Assembly (NCBI GenBank): GCA_013398615.1
Contig: VZSR01000520.1
Span: 36,744,563-36,808,562 of the forward strand
Reading direction: 5' to 3'
DNA from: Brachypodius melanocephalos
Taxonomy: Eukaryota; Chordata; Aves; Passeriformes; Pycnonotidae
Length of the DNA stretch: 64,000 nucleotides
Part shown: positions 1-12,179 of the stretch, in pieces
Numbering within the stretch: position 1 is the stretch's first letter
Layout of the letters: the number at the start of each line of letters is the position of its first letter
Notes under the pieces: model-generated
The model's input: the letters and a program-made list of their open reading frames with translations, nothing else
What the model was told of the DNA's origin: nothing
Database searches by the model: none
Made by a program: the position numbers and the translations under genes

Positions 1-629
1 GAGCTGTGGGACCAACTAAGAGAAAAGGTGATGATTTTATTATACACGGTGAATGATGTCAGTGTGAGAGGCACTCATAATAGCATTTCTCAAATGTGAC
101 AGTGCTAATGGGTTTGCAGCCGTGTGACTCAGTGAAGTTGGCCCATTTCTTTTTCTTTTCTGAAAGAAGACGGACTTATCTAGATGACAGAAATAGCTAT
201 TGTCCCAGATGTACCATCCTTGCTCCCACAGAATTCTTTAGGAATGACTCTTTCAGGCAGTGTTCCATTCTCTAAAAGTCTCTAGAAGTTAACACACACA
301 TTTTGAATGGATATATGTAAGTAGAGAATTTTTCCCTGTGTATGTCAATAGGATTGTTTGCTTCACCAATAGCGTGCTTGCCATTTCTTATAACCTTTCA
401 TGTTAGCAATAGATACATATGGCAGTTGCTTCTCTCAGCCCCTCAATATCCAGTCCTCTTAAAAAATGAAAGGAAAACTGTGAGAAATATTAATTTATAT
501 TCAGACTACTGTTTAGGTTACTACAGTATGAGACATTGGTTTTTATCTTGTAGCATCTTGATGTAAGTGAGGGATTTATGTTGGTACAGAAAGTGTATTA
601 AATGTTATGGTGTGTGTCAGCTTACTAGT
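1..629. other. Unique non-coding sequence, no feature seen
   Basis: This is AT-rich single-copy sequence. The longest open frame (342-566, plus strand) gives a low-complexity hydrophobic peptide with no domain I recognise. I see no repeat, RNA gene or motif cluster. Confidence 0.6.
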
Positions 630-740
630 TTTGGAGCTTTGGGGACAGGGACTATGCCTTACTATTTATCAGGAACAATACCAAGTAGAAGAGGGTCTTG
701 ACTTGCTGGTCGTCCAGGAGCTGCTCTGATAAGTAATAAT
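630..740 (+). repeat. Decayed old amniote retroposon fragment (L2/MIR-like 3' region)
   Basis: The stretch from 'GGGACAGGGACTATGCCTTA' (starting at 638) to about 735 follows the layout of a widespread old amniote repeat as I remember it: a GGGGACAGGGACT start, then 'TCTTACTAT', a 'GTACCTAGCACA'-like stretch, a TTGG/GGCC portion and an 'ATAATA' end. This copy is heavily mutated. The exact family name is uncertain; an L2- or CORE-SINE-like 3' region is my best guess from memory. Confidence 0.45.
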
Positions 741-1734
741 AGTTGCGAAAGAGTCCGTCATTGTAACACATTGCTGTTACTGTTGTAGTTTAAAGTGAAA
801 TGGAAGGATCATCTTGACAGTACTACAAGTACTCTTGGTCATTGGTGATAGATATCGTCTTTGTTACAGTGAATTCAGTAAAAGGCATCAATACTACGTC
901 AATCCCTGATCTTGGCAGTTGCTGAAAATCCAAAATTTCTAATGAATGCAGGTGTGCTCCAGGTGGTTGGCATCCTTCACCATCAATCCCTATTCAAATA
1001 CATTCATGCACACATGCCCCTAATGTATATTGGGCACAAAACTTGATCATCTGTTCATCTGTGAGAAACGATCTCTGGGAAACCTGAACTGTGGGGGTAC
1101 CATCACTTTCAACAGGGGCAATGGCTAAACAGTAATACCAAAGTGAACCCAAGAATGTTGTGGCACACTAAGTGTTGTGCTATGCTTCTCTGTGCAGTGT
1201 TGTGTTCTACCCCTCACGGAATAGATCCACTTTGTATTGAATGTCTTGCTGCGTGTCTCTCCAGATATTCTTTACGAAATTGGGCAGTGCACCCTGATTG
1301 TGTTTGGTTGATGTGGGAGCTGGAGCTGCTCTCCACAATCTGTCTAAGGGTACTTTTCTTTCTCCCACAAAAATGAGAGAATAAAACAGTGCTGCCCTGA
1401 CTATGGGCTCAACTGTGGGTCTAGGAGCAAGTCGTGCTGCATTAGCAGTACTGCAGAAGAACCCTGGAACGGGTGCTAACTCAAAATAAAGTTCAAAATG
1501 ACAGCGAGAAATTAAGAATGGGATGAGAACAGGCCCCCAAATTTACGCTTTTTTAATCCAACTGAGTCGTTACCCAAGAGCTTTAATAGCAAGTCTTGGA
1601 GGTATCATAATACTTTCTGGGTGTCAGTATTTTGAATAATTCAGATGGTGTCACCTGTCATTAATCTATGCCTCCTCTGCCAGTCAGGGTTCTGACATTG
1701 TCTGTGGGTGGGATCCAGTACCTGAAAAGTTTCA
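741..1734. other. Unclassified sequence between two repeat fragments
   Basis: This kilobase lies between two repeat-like fragments in the same orientation and may be the decayed body of one element or of several. The frame at 1143-1376 (77 codons, cysteine-rich) shows no reverse-transcriptase, gag or transposase motif. I cannot assign it. Confidence 0.35.
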
Positions 1735-1862
1735 TTGTGTTCCCTGCTGTTTCACATCTGAAGAAGGGCTTGCATGCCTGAAAGCTCATCTGTTCTTTTC
1801 TAACTAAGTCAGTTGATTTAATAAATTCTATTACCCTTCTGTACTAACCCTGCTTCTAGTTC
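1735..1862 (+). repeat. 3' tail of an old amniote retroposon family
   Basis: The order CTGAAGA (1758-1764), a short GC stem, GAAAGCTC (1780-1787), GTTGATTTAATAAA, a CTATTACCC stretch and CTAACCCTGCTTCT matches the tail of a repeat common in turtle, crocodile and bird DNA, where it reads roughly CTGAAGAAG..CGAAAGCTT..TTGGTCCAATAAAAG..ATTACC. The family name is not certain from memory. The AATAAA-like stretch would fit the 3' end of a retroposon. Its divergence suggests an old, inactive copy. Confidence 0.6.
1758..1787 (+). ncRNA. Hammerhead-ribozyme-like core (decayed, speculative)
   Basis: CTGAAGA at 1758-1764 fits the conserved hammerhead core CUGANGA. It is followed by a short stem II (65-67 with 77-79, a bulged G, then C69-G76) and then by GAAA at 1780-1783, the second conserved core segment. 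I could not find a convincing stem III partner with a UH cleavage site on either side. It is therefore at best a degenerate remnant, and the spacing could be coincidence. Confidence 0.2.
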
Positions 1863-4800
1863 ATTGCTCATTGCACTGTGCTTTTTCCTCAATTACCCTT
1901 AAATGCAACTCCTTCCTCTTCGGTCTTACACTTTTTCCTCTTTTCTTATTTTTCACTCTATCATCATTCCATGTACATTTATTTCCTGTTTATTTGAATT
2001 TTGAAAGGCAGAACATAAAACACATTTAAAAATTAGACTTCTGACTATGCTGCTTATACTCTCTTGCCCTGAGTTGCCTTTCAAACCTATAAAATCTTGT
2101 CTTTTTCAATCCATTAATCTTTGCTTTTGAAGATTTCAGCATCCTGATAGTAGCAGACTGTTTCTGTGAAAAGCATTTCAGGATAGACTCAGAAAAGCTA
2201 GCTAGAGTAAGATTTTTCTTGACAAAAATGACAATCAGAAGTTTGACCTGAAAGTATTTTCATCTAAAAATTTGGAGGCAAAAGTATTTTAAAATTTTAA
2301 GAGAAAAAAAAATCATTCCAACAGGTAAATATTGAAGTATATCTACATATTTTTATCCCAGTCATTCAGAGAACATTTCATTACAAACCAAGGAATTCAC
2401 AGAAATTAGCCAGTCCACAGTGACTTGTCTCCCATACTGTTTCCATTCACTATGCAAATACTAAACTAAAAACCATTTTTTCCATCAGGACTGAACATAG
2501 AAGTATGCAACCATTTTTATAACTGAATACCATTTTGTAATTATCAAAATAAAAATTAGAAGTTAAGTTTACATTTGAAATTGCAGAAAAAACACACTCC
2601 AGGAAATTTAACACAATTTACTCTTTCTTTTGGAAAATAATATCACTTGGTTTTGCCCTCTTTATATTCCTTTAAATCACTAGGATGAGGGTTTAGAGTG
2701 GTGACTTTTATCCATATCTTTCATCAGTGTTTACACTCTGGCCATTAATTCTGATACAGTTTTGAGTAGAAGTCAATTGCATTTTCAATAAATCTTGAAA
2801 AACTTTCTGATCATTCTCTCTGCTGTCTCAAAATTGTCCTCACCCTCTCCAAGACATCACAGAGAAGTTAATGTAGAAATGACCTGTTGGTAGATTTCTA
2901 AGAAGCTGTCAAATCAGGCACATAAGTGAAGGCAAATTTCAATTATTACTGTAGCCTATCACTTTCTCATCACCCTGGAAATCCCCCTCAATATTGTATC
3001 AAAGAAGGGGCATTCAAACCAACTTGATGAAGTAAATAATACTGCAGCAAAAACAGTGTTATAAATTTTTTTTGTGAACTTTTGGGAAAACTTAATTCCA
3101 TGGGGATTTCTGGGGGGAAAAAGTGCCAATTTCATGCAAATTCAGGGGGCAAAGGTAGATTGGAAGGTTTTTCTTGGGAGGTGTAAAAGCTGTAATGATT
3201 GTAAAAGATATACAAACCTAATAATCATGAAAGCAACACTCTTTTACTAGTGTATATTAATCGCCTCATATATGCTGGCAATATGTAGAAACATGATGTT
3301 TTACCACAAGTATGATGAAATGCATCTTTACGTTAATTTCCAAACAGTTCTAGAAATGGATCCTTAAATCAATGTCTTGTGGGGTTCTCTGGGGGCTCAA
3401 ATTGTTCTTCCTCCTTACTGAAGCCCAGAAATATCAAGGTCATCCTGAGTTTAGATGTCTAACCCTTGTGACTAAACAACTGTCGTTGATTGTTTGAACA
3501 AATTATATGAGACTGAGACTTTTGTTACTTCTCCCCTCCTTTTGCTCTGAGATTTCTGGGGGCATAGGCAGAGCACATTGTATGAAAGAAGAACATGCAG
3601 CCACTAGTGGCAACAGTTTACTGTTGAATTTGAAATGAATGCAGAATAAAAGGTGAGAAAAATCAGAAGTTTTGTGATTATTTAGATTTTTAATGATTTA
3701 CTTATCTGCTATAATGCAATCAGTGAGAGAGGTGAAAGATATACCGTGTGTCCTTCGAAAGAGTAGAAAGTGTGGAATTTGGATTTGTCTATTTCCAAAA
3801 TTTCATTCAATCCTTCTCAGTAAATATTGTCTGCTTCTAGTGGAGAATGCTAATAGCCAGTCTGACAGTTTAAAAATAATATAGAGAGCTTAATATAATT
3901 TTCACAAGACAGTTTGAGTCCCCTGGTCCAGATTTGGGAAAGATGCAGAGTTCTGGTATCAGCACCCAGCTATTTAAATTTCTAAAGTCTTATTCGTGAT
4001 GTTTGTCATCTTGAGATGCAATTGCATGAGAATGAATGATATTGCATTTATTAGCTATGCTGAATTAGAATCAGAGACATGTTTATTTGTATACTATCAC
4101 AATAGTAGAATTACTGAATGAAGGGTGTTTACCATATCTGAGATGGTATCTTTCTTCCTGTGAAATTTGTTGTTAAAATTCCATCATTTACATTTCCTGA
4201 TTATTAATCTCTCTATTGTATGTCAATTGGATTATGAGTTTCTTAAAATAATCATAAACTAAGAGAATCTTTATGGCACTCTAACAGAAGTTTCTTTGGA
4301 GTCACAAAGGAAAAAAAAAAAAAAAAGAAAAAAGTCACAGTCAAAATGTGTGACCTCAGCCATCCCAAAGTGGTGAGGAAAATACTTGCAGAAGAATGAG
4401 GAGTTGTACTATAACCTGGGCATAGTGCAGAAAGAAGCTGTATACTCTTTTGTATAGAGTGCTTATTAGAGAGATGATGCTTTATAGAGTTGTAACTTTA
4501 AAAGGCAGTTTTATTGACTTATAGAATACCTGTAAGTCCAGCAAAAGATTAAATACTGTCTCAGAGAAGTCCACTACAGTTTAGCAAGAGATCAAAGAGT
4601 TCCATTAATGGTGCAGTAGGAGGCAAAATATATATATATAGCAAAGGTTTATATAGCTCTGATGAGACTCCTCTAGGGAGCTGGAACAGACTCAGTAGGT
4701 GAGAAGGAAATAAGAGGGGGGGAGATGGGTGGGAAATTATTGCCAGTCTAGGAGGAGGCAGAACAAATTATTCTAATGGAAGTTTTTAGCAATAAATCTT

Positions 4801-6161
4801 GAATGCACAAGCTGATAGCAATAATTGAATGTGATAAAATCCTAGACAGTGAACTTTCTTTTAGCACAAACATGTCAAGACAAAAATATCAAGTCACATA
4901 AAGACCCTCCACCCCCTTCCTGACATCATGGTTCAACATTAGTCATGGTTGGCAAACTTACCCTGAACTTACTGAAACAAAATTTGAACAAAAAAAGCCA
5001 TAATGGGGAAATGGAAAAAGAAAAATATCACCTATTCAGCTAGTTGTTGTGGGAAGGGCTTCTAGAGGTGCATCTTTTTGTAACATTACCACAGTTCTAA
5101 AATCCTGGAATCAATGGACAGTGTAGGTAAAAAGTCCAGCTGAGGCCACAGATTAACACATAAACACTACAAACTACCATGCTAAAAATATAGAAATAGT
5201 TCAAGATGAATACATTTTGCATTTCATGATTGTTGTTAATGAAATCTTGAAGTAGAGCTAAGAATATGGTCATTCTTTTTGTCTCAAGATGAAAGAAAAT
5301 AAAGAGTGTTGAGAAGCCAAAGAAATTCACCTTGAGTCACACTGAAATTCTGACAGTGTTTTAAAACAGTTCCTGCTTTCTTGCTCAAGTCTTGAGAGCT
5401 GGACTGTCCTCTCTGCACCCCTCACACTGCATACTTTCCTCCAGGATCTCAGCACAAATAGTTTCTGGGCCTACAGCTGAAGATGCCTGTGGATTTGAAC
5501 ATAAGGGATAGCAATTACAGAGCATGATTTTAACATGGACATGACAAAACTGTTATAAAAAAAATAACAGGGAAGGACAGAAAAATAAGTAAAATAATCA
5601 TTACACCAAATAACTGCATAAAAATTTGGAAGTAACAGCTGAGATGACTAACCAGGGCCCACTGAGAGTTTTGTAGTCATCTGGGTAATCATTTATTTAC
5701 TGTTTAATACAGTAAAACCAATAGCTACTGGTCACTGCAAACCTGACATATGATACTCATGGTAAGCTTACATCTGAGGGAAAAACAACTCACATCATTG
5801 GTACAGGCCAGTGTGAGAAGCTCTGTCAAGCAGCAGTTAAAAAGGTGAAGACCATCAACTGCATTCAGCTCAGGGCAGAAGTGAGCAAACAGTACAAGAA
5901 AAACACGCTTCCTTTTAAATATGCTATAGACAATTTTTCAGTGCTCACAATATTAAACTGCATGGTATTAACTGAACATCAGGGTGCAAGATGTGTGCTT
6001 GTTTTCTGTGGTTTTAAAAAGTACATTTATGGGAAATATACCACTTTAGCCTCCTCCTCCCAACCTTACAGAAAAATAAAAAGAAGAAAATCCTGGTAGC
6101 TTTCTTTCTGTATAACTTTGTATACATTGAGTTTTGTTTGTTAGAGAGAATTAGATCCTTT
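1863..6161. other. AT-rich unique sequence, no gene seen
   Basis: No open frame exceeds 84 codons. Small low-complexity pieces are present: a poly-A run near 4310-4330 and a short AT run at 4630-4640. Octamer-like ATGCAAAT words occur at 2452-2459 and 3134-3141, but isolated copies are expected by chance in AT-rich DNA. No repeat family, RNA gene or exon is supported. Confidence 0.55.
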
Positions 6162-6180
6162 GGCAGATGAATCATCTGCC
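6162..6180. repeat. 19-bp palindrome with two inverted E-boxes
   Basis: GGCAGATGAATCATCTGCC is a perfect inverted repeat of nine bases around one central A. Each arm contains a bHLH E-box (CAGATG / CATCTG). It could be a bHLH binding site or a chance palindrome. The surrounding sequence is otherwise unremarkable. Confidence 0.6.
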
Positions 6181-8700
6181 ATGCCCCATCTTTTCTTCCT
6201 CAAGAGGGTTGAGCCTTAGGCTTTGCATCAAATTGTACAGTACACCATTTTTAAAGTTGTTGGAGTTTATTTCTAGTTCGCAAATTATTTGATCGAGTCA
6301 AGTGCAGTCATGAGGTGGAAAAGTGGTGATAGATGAGTATGATAAATGCACTTTGAAGAAAAGTGCCTCAAGAAAGCTGTGCAGATATATTCAGCTGCAT
6401 AATATCAGATTTCTATGAAAAGGGTAGCCATTGATATACTAGAAGCACTCCCACTAATGGAATCATAATTAGTGCAAGCGACTTGCATCCTGTGTAAAGT
6501 TAACTCTCCCTTGTCACAGATAAGAGAGTAGTAGTACTTTAGTAAATCTTGATGCTTTCCTACTTGCACTTTCAAATGAACTTAAAATTAAATCCTTTCT
6601 CAGATGATAATTGGTGATTGGAATTGCCTACTAGAGCTGTATTTGGAATTTTCTTGCTGTATACGTTACATATGAGATGGTGAAATTTAAGTTTTGGTAT
6701 TCAATGGTATGGGTTGTTTAAGGACCCTGGGCTTGGGCAGGTACTACCATGGACTGCAGGTTCAAGTGTTCTGAATTATCTGCATCAAAGTGTCATGGGA
6801 ACTTCACACTGACATCACTGTCCAATTGCAGTTTGGGTCTACCCACTGAATAATGAAAGCATGGAGGGAAAAATACAGAAAACTAGTGATGTAAAGAATT
6901 TATTCTGGAATTTTTTTTTTTTTTTTTTTTTTTACTTTCAGTCATTTCAGATAATTTTTGTGCTAGACTTTGGCCTAAGAATTTTGAAATCTAGGACATT
7001 TTAGGGTCTTCAAGAAGTTAAAAAAAAAAAAATAACAGTTTATATTGAGGATACTCTCTCCCACTCTGGAGATTGCTTTCTAGCAATAGATGGCTGTGAA
7101 TGGCTTCATCTCCATTCAGGGCAAGGGCTTCTGAACTCCTCGAAGCACTGGTACAAATGAGGAATCCTTTCTAGAACACCAAAGCAGACCTGGCATTTCA
7201 TATGCTTGAAATCATTCAATTTTGGGTTTTATTAATATATATTTAGGTCTTAGCTGTGCTACTGCTGGTTACAGTATCACAGAAGACTGTATGGGCCACA
7301 GAATCAGAGCTGATGGCTGAACAGAGTGGTTGCAAGAGATTCAGCAGAGGTCCATGTGCAGCTGCCAGGTCTTTTTTTGTCAATACTGTATGAAGAATAC
7401 AAATGAAATGGGGTTCTTCAAGCTTGGTATGATGCCACTGAAAGCAGTGGAGCTTCTCTGATTTATAGAAGAGGAGCACCTCAACTGAAATATTTTATTA
7501 TTGTATTTTAGTGGGTAATTGAATATGAGAAAATTGCACATTGTAGAGATTTTTTTCTTTTTTGTAACAGCAAAATGGGATTTTACCAAACTTCTAATGA
7601 GAAGTCATTTTTAGTGTGTAAATTTCATTATTGTCAGAGGATGAATGTGCAAAGCATGACTGATTAAATCCCATAGTGTTTATTTTAAACTGCTCTGTAT
7701 TAGTTATCAATACATCTTCTGTAGTTCACTACCCTCCTCAAGTAGAAGGATTTGTAGAAATATTACTTGGTAAGAAAGGGTTAAAAAAGTGAAAGATAAA
7801 TAGCTCCAAGTGTCATTGTTTTAGTAACAGTAATGTTATGTCTTTGCTACAGTGCAAAAAGAAAAGAAAAAATGCTGACAAGAAAAGAAATATCTCACTT
7901 TAAAAAACTTTACAGAGTCTAAGGAAAGCACTTTTAAATTTGTGCCAGTTACAGTAATTAGTAAACTTGTTCTTAATAGTGTTGTTAAAATGTAATTTTT
8001 TCACACTTTCTCTGACTTTGACACTGCTGCTTTTTAAACTTCATTTTGCACTTTGTTCCATTGTTCTTTAATCTTCTGCACTTTGCATTTAGTATCACTG
8101 AAATTTCGCACTTACTATGTCAATAACATCTGGCAAAATTGCCACCTATTAAGAGTAAGTGTTCTTTTTTCTCCTGTGAGAAATGTGATGGTGTATTATA
8201 TTGGTTTCCCTTGAGAGGCTAAGGAGACAATTTTAAAGCAGATAAATGCATTAAAGAAATAACCTGAACTACAAGAGAAGGTTAACGAAAGTCAGAAACT
8301 TTTTACTTTTTTTTTTCTCCACCCTTTTTTGCCTTGATAAAAGCATCCTGTATATGTGGGGAGTTAAGTTATGCAATGTTTTGCACATTTTGGATGTATA
8401 TTGCATTTCATAATGCTACTGCAGGATAAGATATGTTCGCATAGGCTTTTAAATACAACTTTTTCTGGCTGTGTTGGATATGTGTGAGTTTGGTGATGTA
8501 TTGCAGCAAATGTGCTGGTAAGCTGACCGCTGCTAGAGCACTGTGAAAGCATGGAAGTGATTTCCAGAGATGATGGAAATCCAGGAGTAGGCCTGGCTTT
8601 GAGTTCTCCACCTCCATGGTCAAGCACTATTCCAGTTCACTTGTGCATGGAGTGAGCACCAAGTTCCTTCTCACAGCAGAAATATTCTACTGAAGGAGGA
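6181..8700. other. AT-rich unique sequence with homopolymer runs
   Basis: It contains a T23 run at 6911-6933 and a poly-A run at 7021-7032. Neither run ends a recognisable retroposon. Open frames are short and overlap on both strands. No gene or repeat family is supported. Confidence 0.55.
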
Positions 8701-8748
8701 TGTGATGGGTTGGAGTGAAATCATCATCCTAACTTCCTGTGTACTTAC

Positions 8749-8909
8749 CAGCCCAGATAGAAAGCTCCTGATCTTTGACATCACCCATAGCCAGAAGACT
8801 GACCCATTTGTACATGCTGTCTTCAACAAGGCCTTCCTTGTTGAAGTTAGGACATACACATGCATGTCTGCAATAGTCTGGCCTTTAAAGGGTACAACCT
8901 TTTCCCAGA
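8749..8909 (-). other. Exon-like open stretch (speculative)
   Basis: On the minus strand this stretch is open in one frame, which continues over 8671-8949. It is preceded by an AG (TTTATACAG-like) and followed by a strong donor, GTAAGT, at 8748-8743. The polypyrimidine tract before the AG is weak, and I do not recognise the peptide in any frame. A second minus-strand frame also gives a plausible-looking acidic peptide over part of the stretch. A chance open frame or a decayed gene fragment is as likely as a real exon. Confidence 0.15.
8821..8846. repeat. Perfect 11-bp hairpin with CCTT loop
   Basis: CTTCAACAAGG (8821-8831) and CCTTGTTGAAG (8836-8846) are exact reverse complements separated by four bases. 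Pairing does not extend past the arms, so the stem is much shorter than a microRNA precursor. It lies inside the exon-like stretch on the minus strand. Confidence 0.7.
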
Positions 8910-8949
8910 CTGTATAAATATCTTGAGTATACATGTGGTACTTATGCAT

Positions 8950-11360
8950 ACAGTGCCTGTACTTATATATTCAGTGCCTGAATTTAGAGAATGAAGTACA
9001 GCCTAAGTGACAGATTTTTCTTTGCCATGGATAATATCTAGGTGAAACTGAGTCCCCCATGTTATACAAAAGTTGAAGTGATGCTGAACTTCACATAATT
9101 GCGCACAAGGAAGGAAAAAACTTCACAGGAGAAAATTCTGTACCATTGTTTACACTGTGGAGTTAATTTTCATAACACAGTCTCCTATGGCATTGCAGGA
9201 ATGTGAGCTGTGAATGGCTAAAGAAAATACAATGTGTTCCAGAGCCTCTCAAAAACATGGGGAATCTTTCCTTTGACTTTGGGAGAGCTTTGGCCTGAGT
9301 CCTCATTATAAAAGCAAACTATATGGTTTGATTGAAAAAACAGGAGGAATGGGAATACAGTGAACTGAAACACAGGGATTTGGGTACTTAGGAGGATTGT
9401 GGAAGGGCATTCCATATCTGCAAAACCTCATGTCAGGACTCAGTGTTGCAAACACTGTGATATCTGGCTTTGCATGAGGGATGTGAATTTTGCACCCAGC
9501 TACAAGCACAGCCCGAGTTAGAGTAATGAGAGCTGTGCATACATTGAATCACAGAGAGAGACTGGAGCAGAAGAAGGTCTGTCCCCATGGAAAAGTGGCT
9601 TAACAATTAGACTAAAGAAACGGGCTCTTCTAAAATTGGTACACTTGAGCTTTATTCAGCATATTGTTAAAGAATAAACAGATACATTTTTCATCTCTGT
9701 ACAGACACATGTATGAGACTTAAAATCATAAATGGCTTGAATTTGTATGCTTGAATTCAAAAGAAGTACTTTTGAATGTGTACTTTTACTTGAGTAAAGC
9801 AACATGGGGATGAGTTCAATGTCTTAGTGACTTTGATATATATGATTGCTATAGAACACATCTAATGTAAAATAATTTGAACTAATAATATTACAGATTT
9901 GCTACAGTCTGACTATAGTACAATAGTCTTTCTATGGTTTTCAATTTGAACATAATATTTGTAATAGCATTTATTGGCTTTTTTTTTGGTATAAATCTAC
10001 CCAGGTGATGTGTTGCTGCTTAAACTTTGAATGTGCATTTTGGAGGAAATAGAAATAGCAAAATAAAGTATGCTTGAATATTTTCACTGTTTTCTTTCTT
10101 CCATATATACAATTAAGGCTCAGATTTTTGCATCTCAATTGATCCTGTATTATAATATGAAGTTTACATATCACTGGTTACAAATAATGAGGTGGTGAAG
10201 AACAATTGTATTTCTCCTCCCAGATTTACCCTTTTCTTAGATTTCTCTTCTTCATTCTTTATTGACTTCAATTTAAAAATCTTTTTGCCTAATGCAAGTG
10301 CATCTTCTTCTGACAAACTGACTCTTTTGATGTTTTTTATTTCAAAATAATTTTATATCCAAAGAATAGTATTCTTAACAATAAAGTCTCTAATGAGCAC
10401 AAACATGAATCAAATGCTTGTGTTGTTCAGTGCTATCCAGCATGATCTTGTAATGCTCATCGTTAGCCTTCCATCTAAAATTATCATCTTCAATTTCTTA
10501 ATTTAGAAAAGGTGATTTTTTTCCCTTATTCAGAAATCCACCAAAATTTTACAATTGTGATTCATTAGCTTCCAGTTGGAGTCAGAACTGGAGAGTTAAG
10601 GTAAGTTCTTAAGGTGACTGCTTGACTAAACTGCCCCAAAAATCAGTTGTTTTTCTGTTTAAAGACACATTGTGATAGATTACATGCAGCTAGCTCGTGT
10701 GAGCCTTGTTCGCACTTTGTAATGATTTTCTTGGTGGGTAGTTTCCATGATTTCCTGGGGAAGATTCAGAGAGTAAGTCAAGGTTTGGCAACTTTTCAAA
10801 GTTGAGGTGCCAGATGGTATTTTTCTTTCCCAAATTAGAAGTTAAGCATGCTGTTTGAAACTCAGCAAGAGCTGGGAGATACTTTCACAGAAGCAAGATG
10901 CTGCCAATCACCTTTCTGGAGGTATCATCTCTCTGCACAAAGCCGTAGTTTCTCAGCCTCTGTTGAGTGTGGAAGGTGGGGGAGCCTCTGCCTTTCACAG
11001 GTGCCCCTCTAAAGATGTCCTTTGTCTCCCAGCTCCTGAGGCCTGCTGGGTGCCCTCAAGAGACTGCCTGTGGGCAGTCCTGGCCAACTAAGCTGAAGGC
11101 TGATGATCCCTAGAAAAAGAATTTTGTTGAAGGAGCAGAGATGCCTAATCTGCTCTAGTCAAGGGAGCTGGTTTAGGTTGTCATGGTGGTGCCCCCATCT
11201 GAAAATTGTTTCTCTGTGTGCTATTTTCATTCATGCTGCTGTTTTTGATGTTGTTTGTTTTCTCCTCCAAATTCAGTTTTAAATAATTGACTAAAAAGTC
11301 AGGCCTTCAGCCTATAGTATATATCTTTAGGTGGTTATGCTCACAGTAGGTACTTCTGGG
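8950..11360. other. AT-rich unique sequence, no gene seen
   Basis: Open frames reach only 78 codons and show no recognisable domains. No interspersed repeat, RNA gene or long tandem repeat stands out. Confidence 0.55.
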
Positions 11361-11376
11361 GAAACAAATTTGTTTC
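11361..11376. repeat. 16-bp perfect palindrome
   Basis: GAAACAAATTTGTTTC is a perfect inverted repeat with no spacer. It sits directly upstream of a possible old-repeat fragment. Its AT-rich centre could simply be chance. Confidence 0.7.
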
Positions 11377-11450
11377 AGGTAGGCAAGTGATTTAGCTGCC
11401 AGCACCCATTTTCTGGCACCTAAATGTTGGCAAATATCACAGTGTACTTC
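11377..11450 (+). repeat. Possible fragment of an old amniote interspersed repeat
   Basis: The order AAGTGATTTAG, a CAGCACCCATTTTCTGG segment and CACCTAAATGTTGG resembles old sauropsid repeats rich in 'AGTGATTTAGG' and 'GCACCTAAATG' phrases. The match is by eye and from memory, and the family is not named. Confidence 0.3.
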
Positions 11451-12126
11451 CCTGTTCAGCTGCAGCCTGTCAGATGAAAGCTGCTGCATTTTACATTTTT
11501 GAACCTCTTTCATGTCACCAGAGGTCACAATCCCTTGTCTGGGAATCACTGAACTCATGAATATCCTCATGGCACAAGGCCTTTTAAGTCTTTTTCTTTG
11601 TGAACTAACAGGAGCAAGAAATGTTAGAAAAATGGCATCCTTTATAACCTATTAAGTTAGAGATTGTCTTGTACTGTTAAGCTAGTGCCTCCACTCAGTG
11701 AAAGGGCAACACAATGCTACTAAAAAGAGAGGGGGATATTCTGAAGCAAGTAAACATAGACCCAGAAAGGTGGTCTGGCATGTCCTTCAGCCCAAACGCA
11801 GGCTCAGCGCTCCTCAGCTGTTTGCATGAGTGTAGCCAAGCTGTGGCTCTTGAGAGAAGTCTGAGTTAGTGAATCATTGGTCCCAGTGGCAGAATCCTTT
11901 CGTGCAACCAGCAGGAGCCCTGCTGTGTTATCTGAGTTCACAGTGGCAGGAAGAGCTTTGGAGGACAGCACCACTGAGCTGCTTTGGCACCTGGGCTCTT
12001 GCTATGCAGGGCAGTGGCTCACTGGTCTCTTGGGCATTTCCATGACTGTGAACATCAGCAGATTCATACCCGAGTAGAGCCTGACAAGTCACAGGACTAT
12101 CAGAAATCCAGAATCTCTTGGCTACT
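11451..12126. other. Unique sequence, no feature seen
   Basis: The frames at 11877-12077 and 11984-12406 overlap in different registers and their peptides are not recognisable. I treat them as chance. Confidence 0.5.
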
Positions 12127-12179
12127 CTCTATCAGCTATCCAGCTGATATCTCTATCTCTATCAGCTATCCAGCTGATA
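12127..12179. repeat. Two tandem copies of a self-complementary 20-mer
   Basis: TATCAGCTATCCAGCTGATA occurs at 12130-12149 and again at 12160-12179, exactly 30 bp apart. Each copy has 8-bp arms (TATCAGCT / AGCTGATA) around ATCC. A matching CTC leader makes the repeat unit at least 23 bp. The copies are identical, which points to a recent local duplication. The two units could form two hairpins in a row, or partly cross-pair. Confidence 0.8.

Noticed and set aside
2452..3141. Two isolated octamers ATGCAAAT
   Set aside because: Expected by chance in AT-rich DNA at this length. No SOX half or motif cluster nearby.
12127..12179. CRISPR-like repeat array
   Set aside because: Only two units, a 10-bp spacer and a eukaryotic context.
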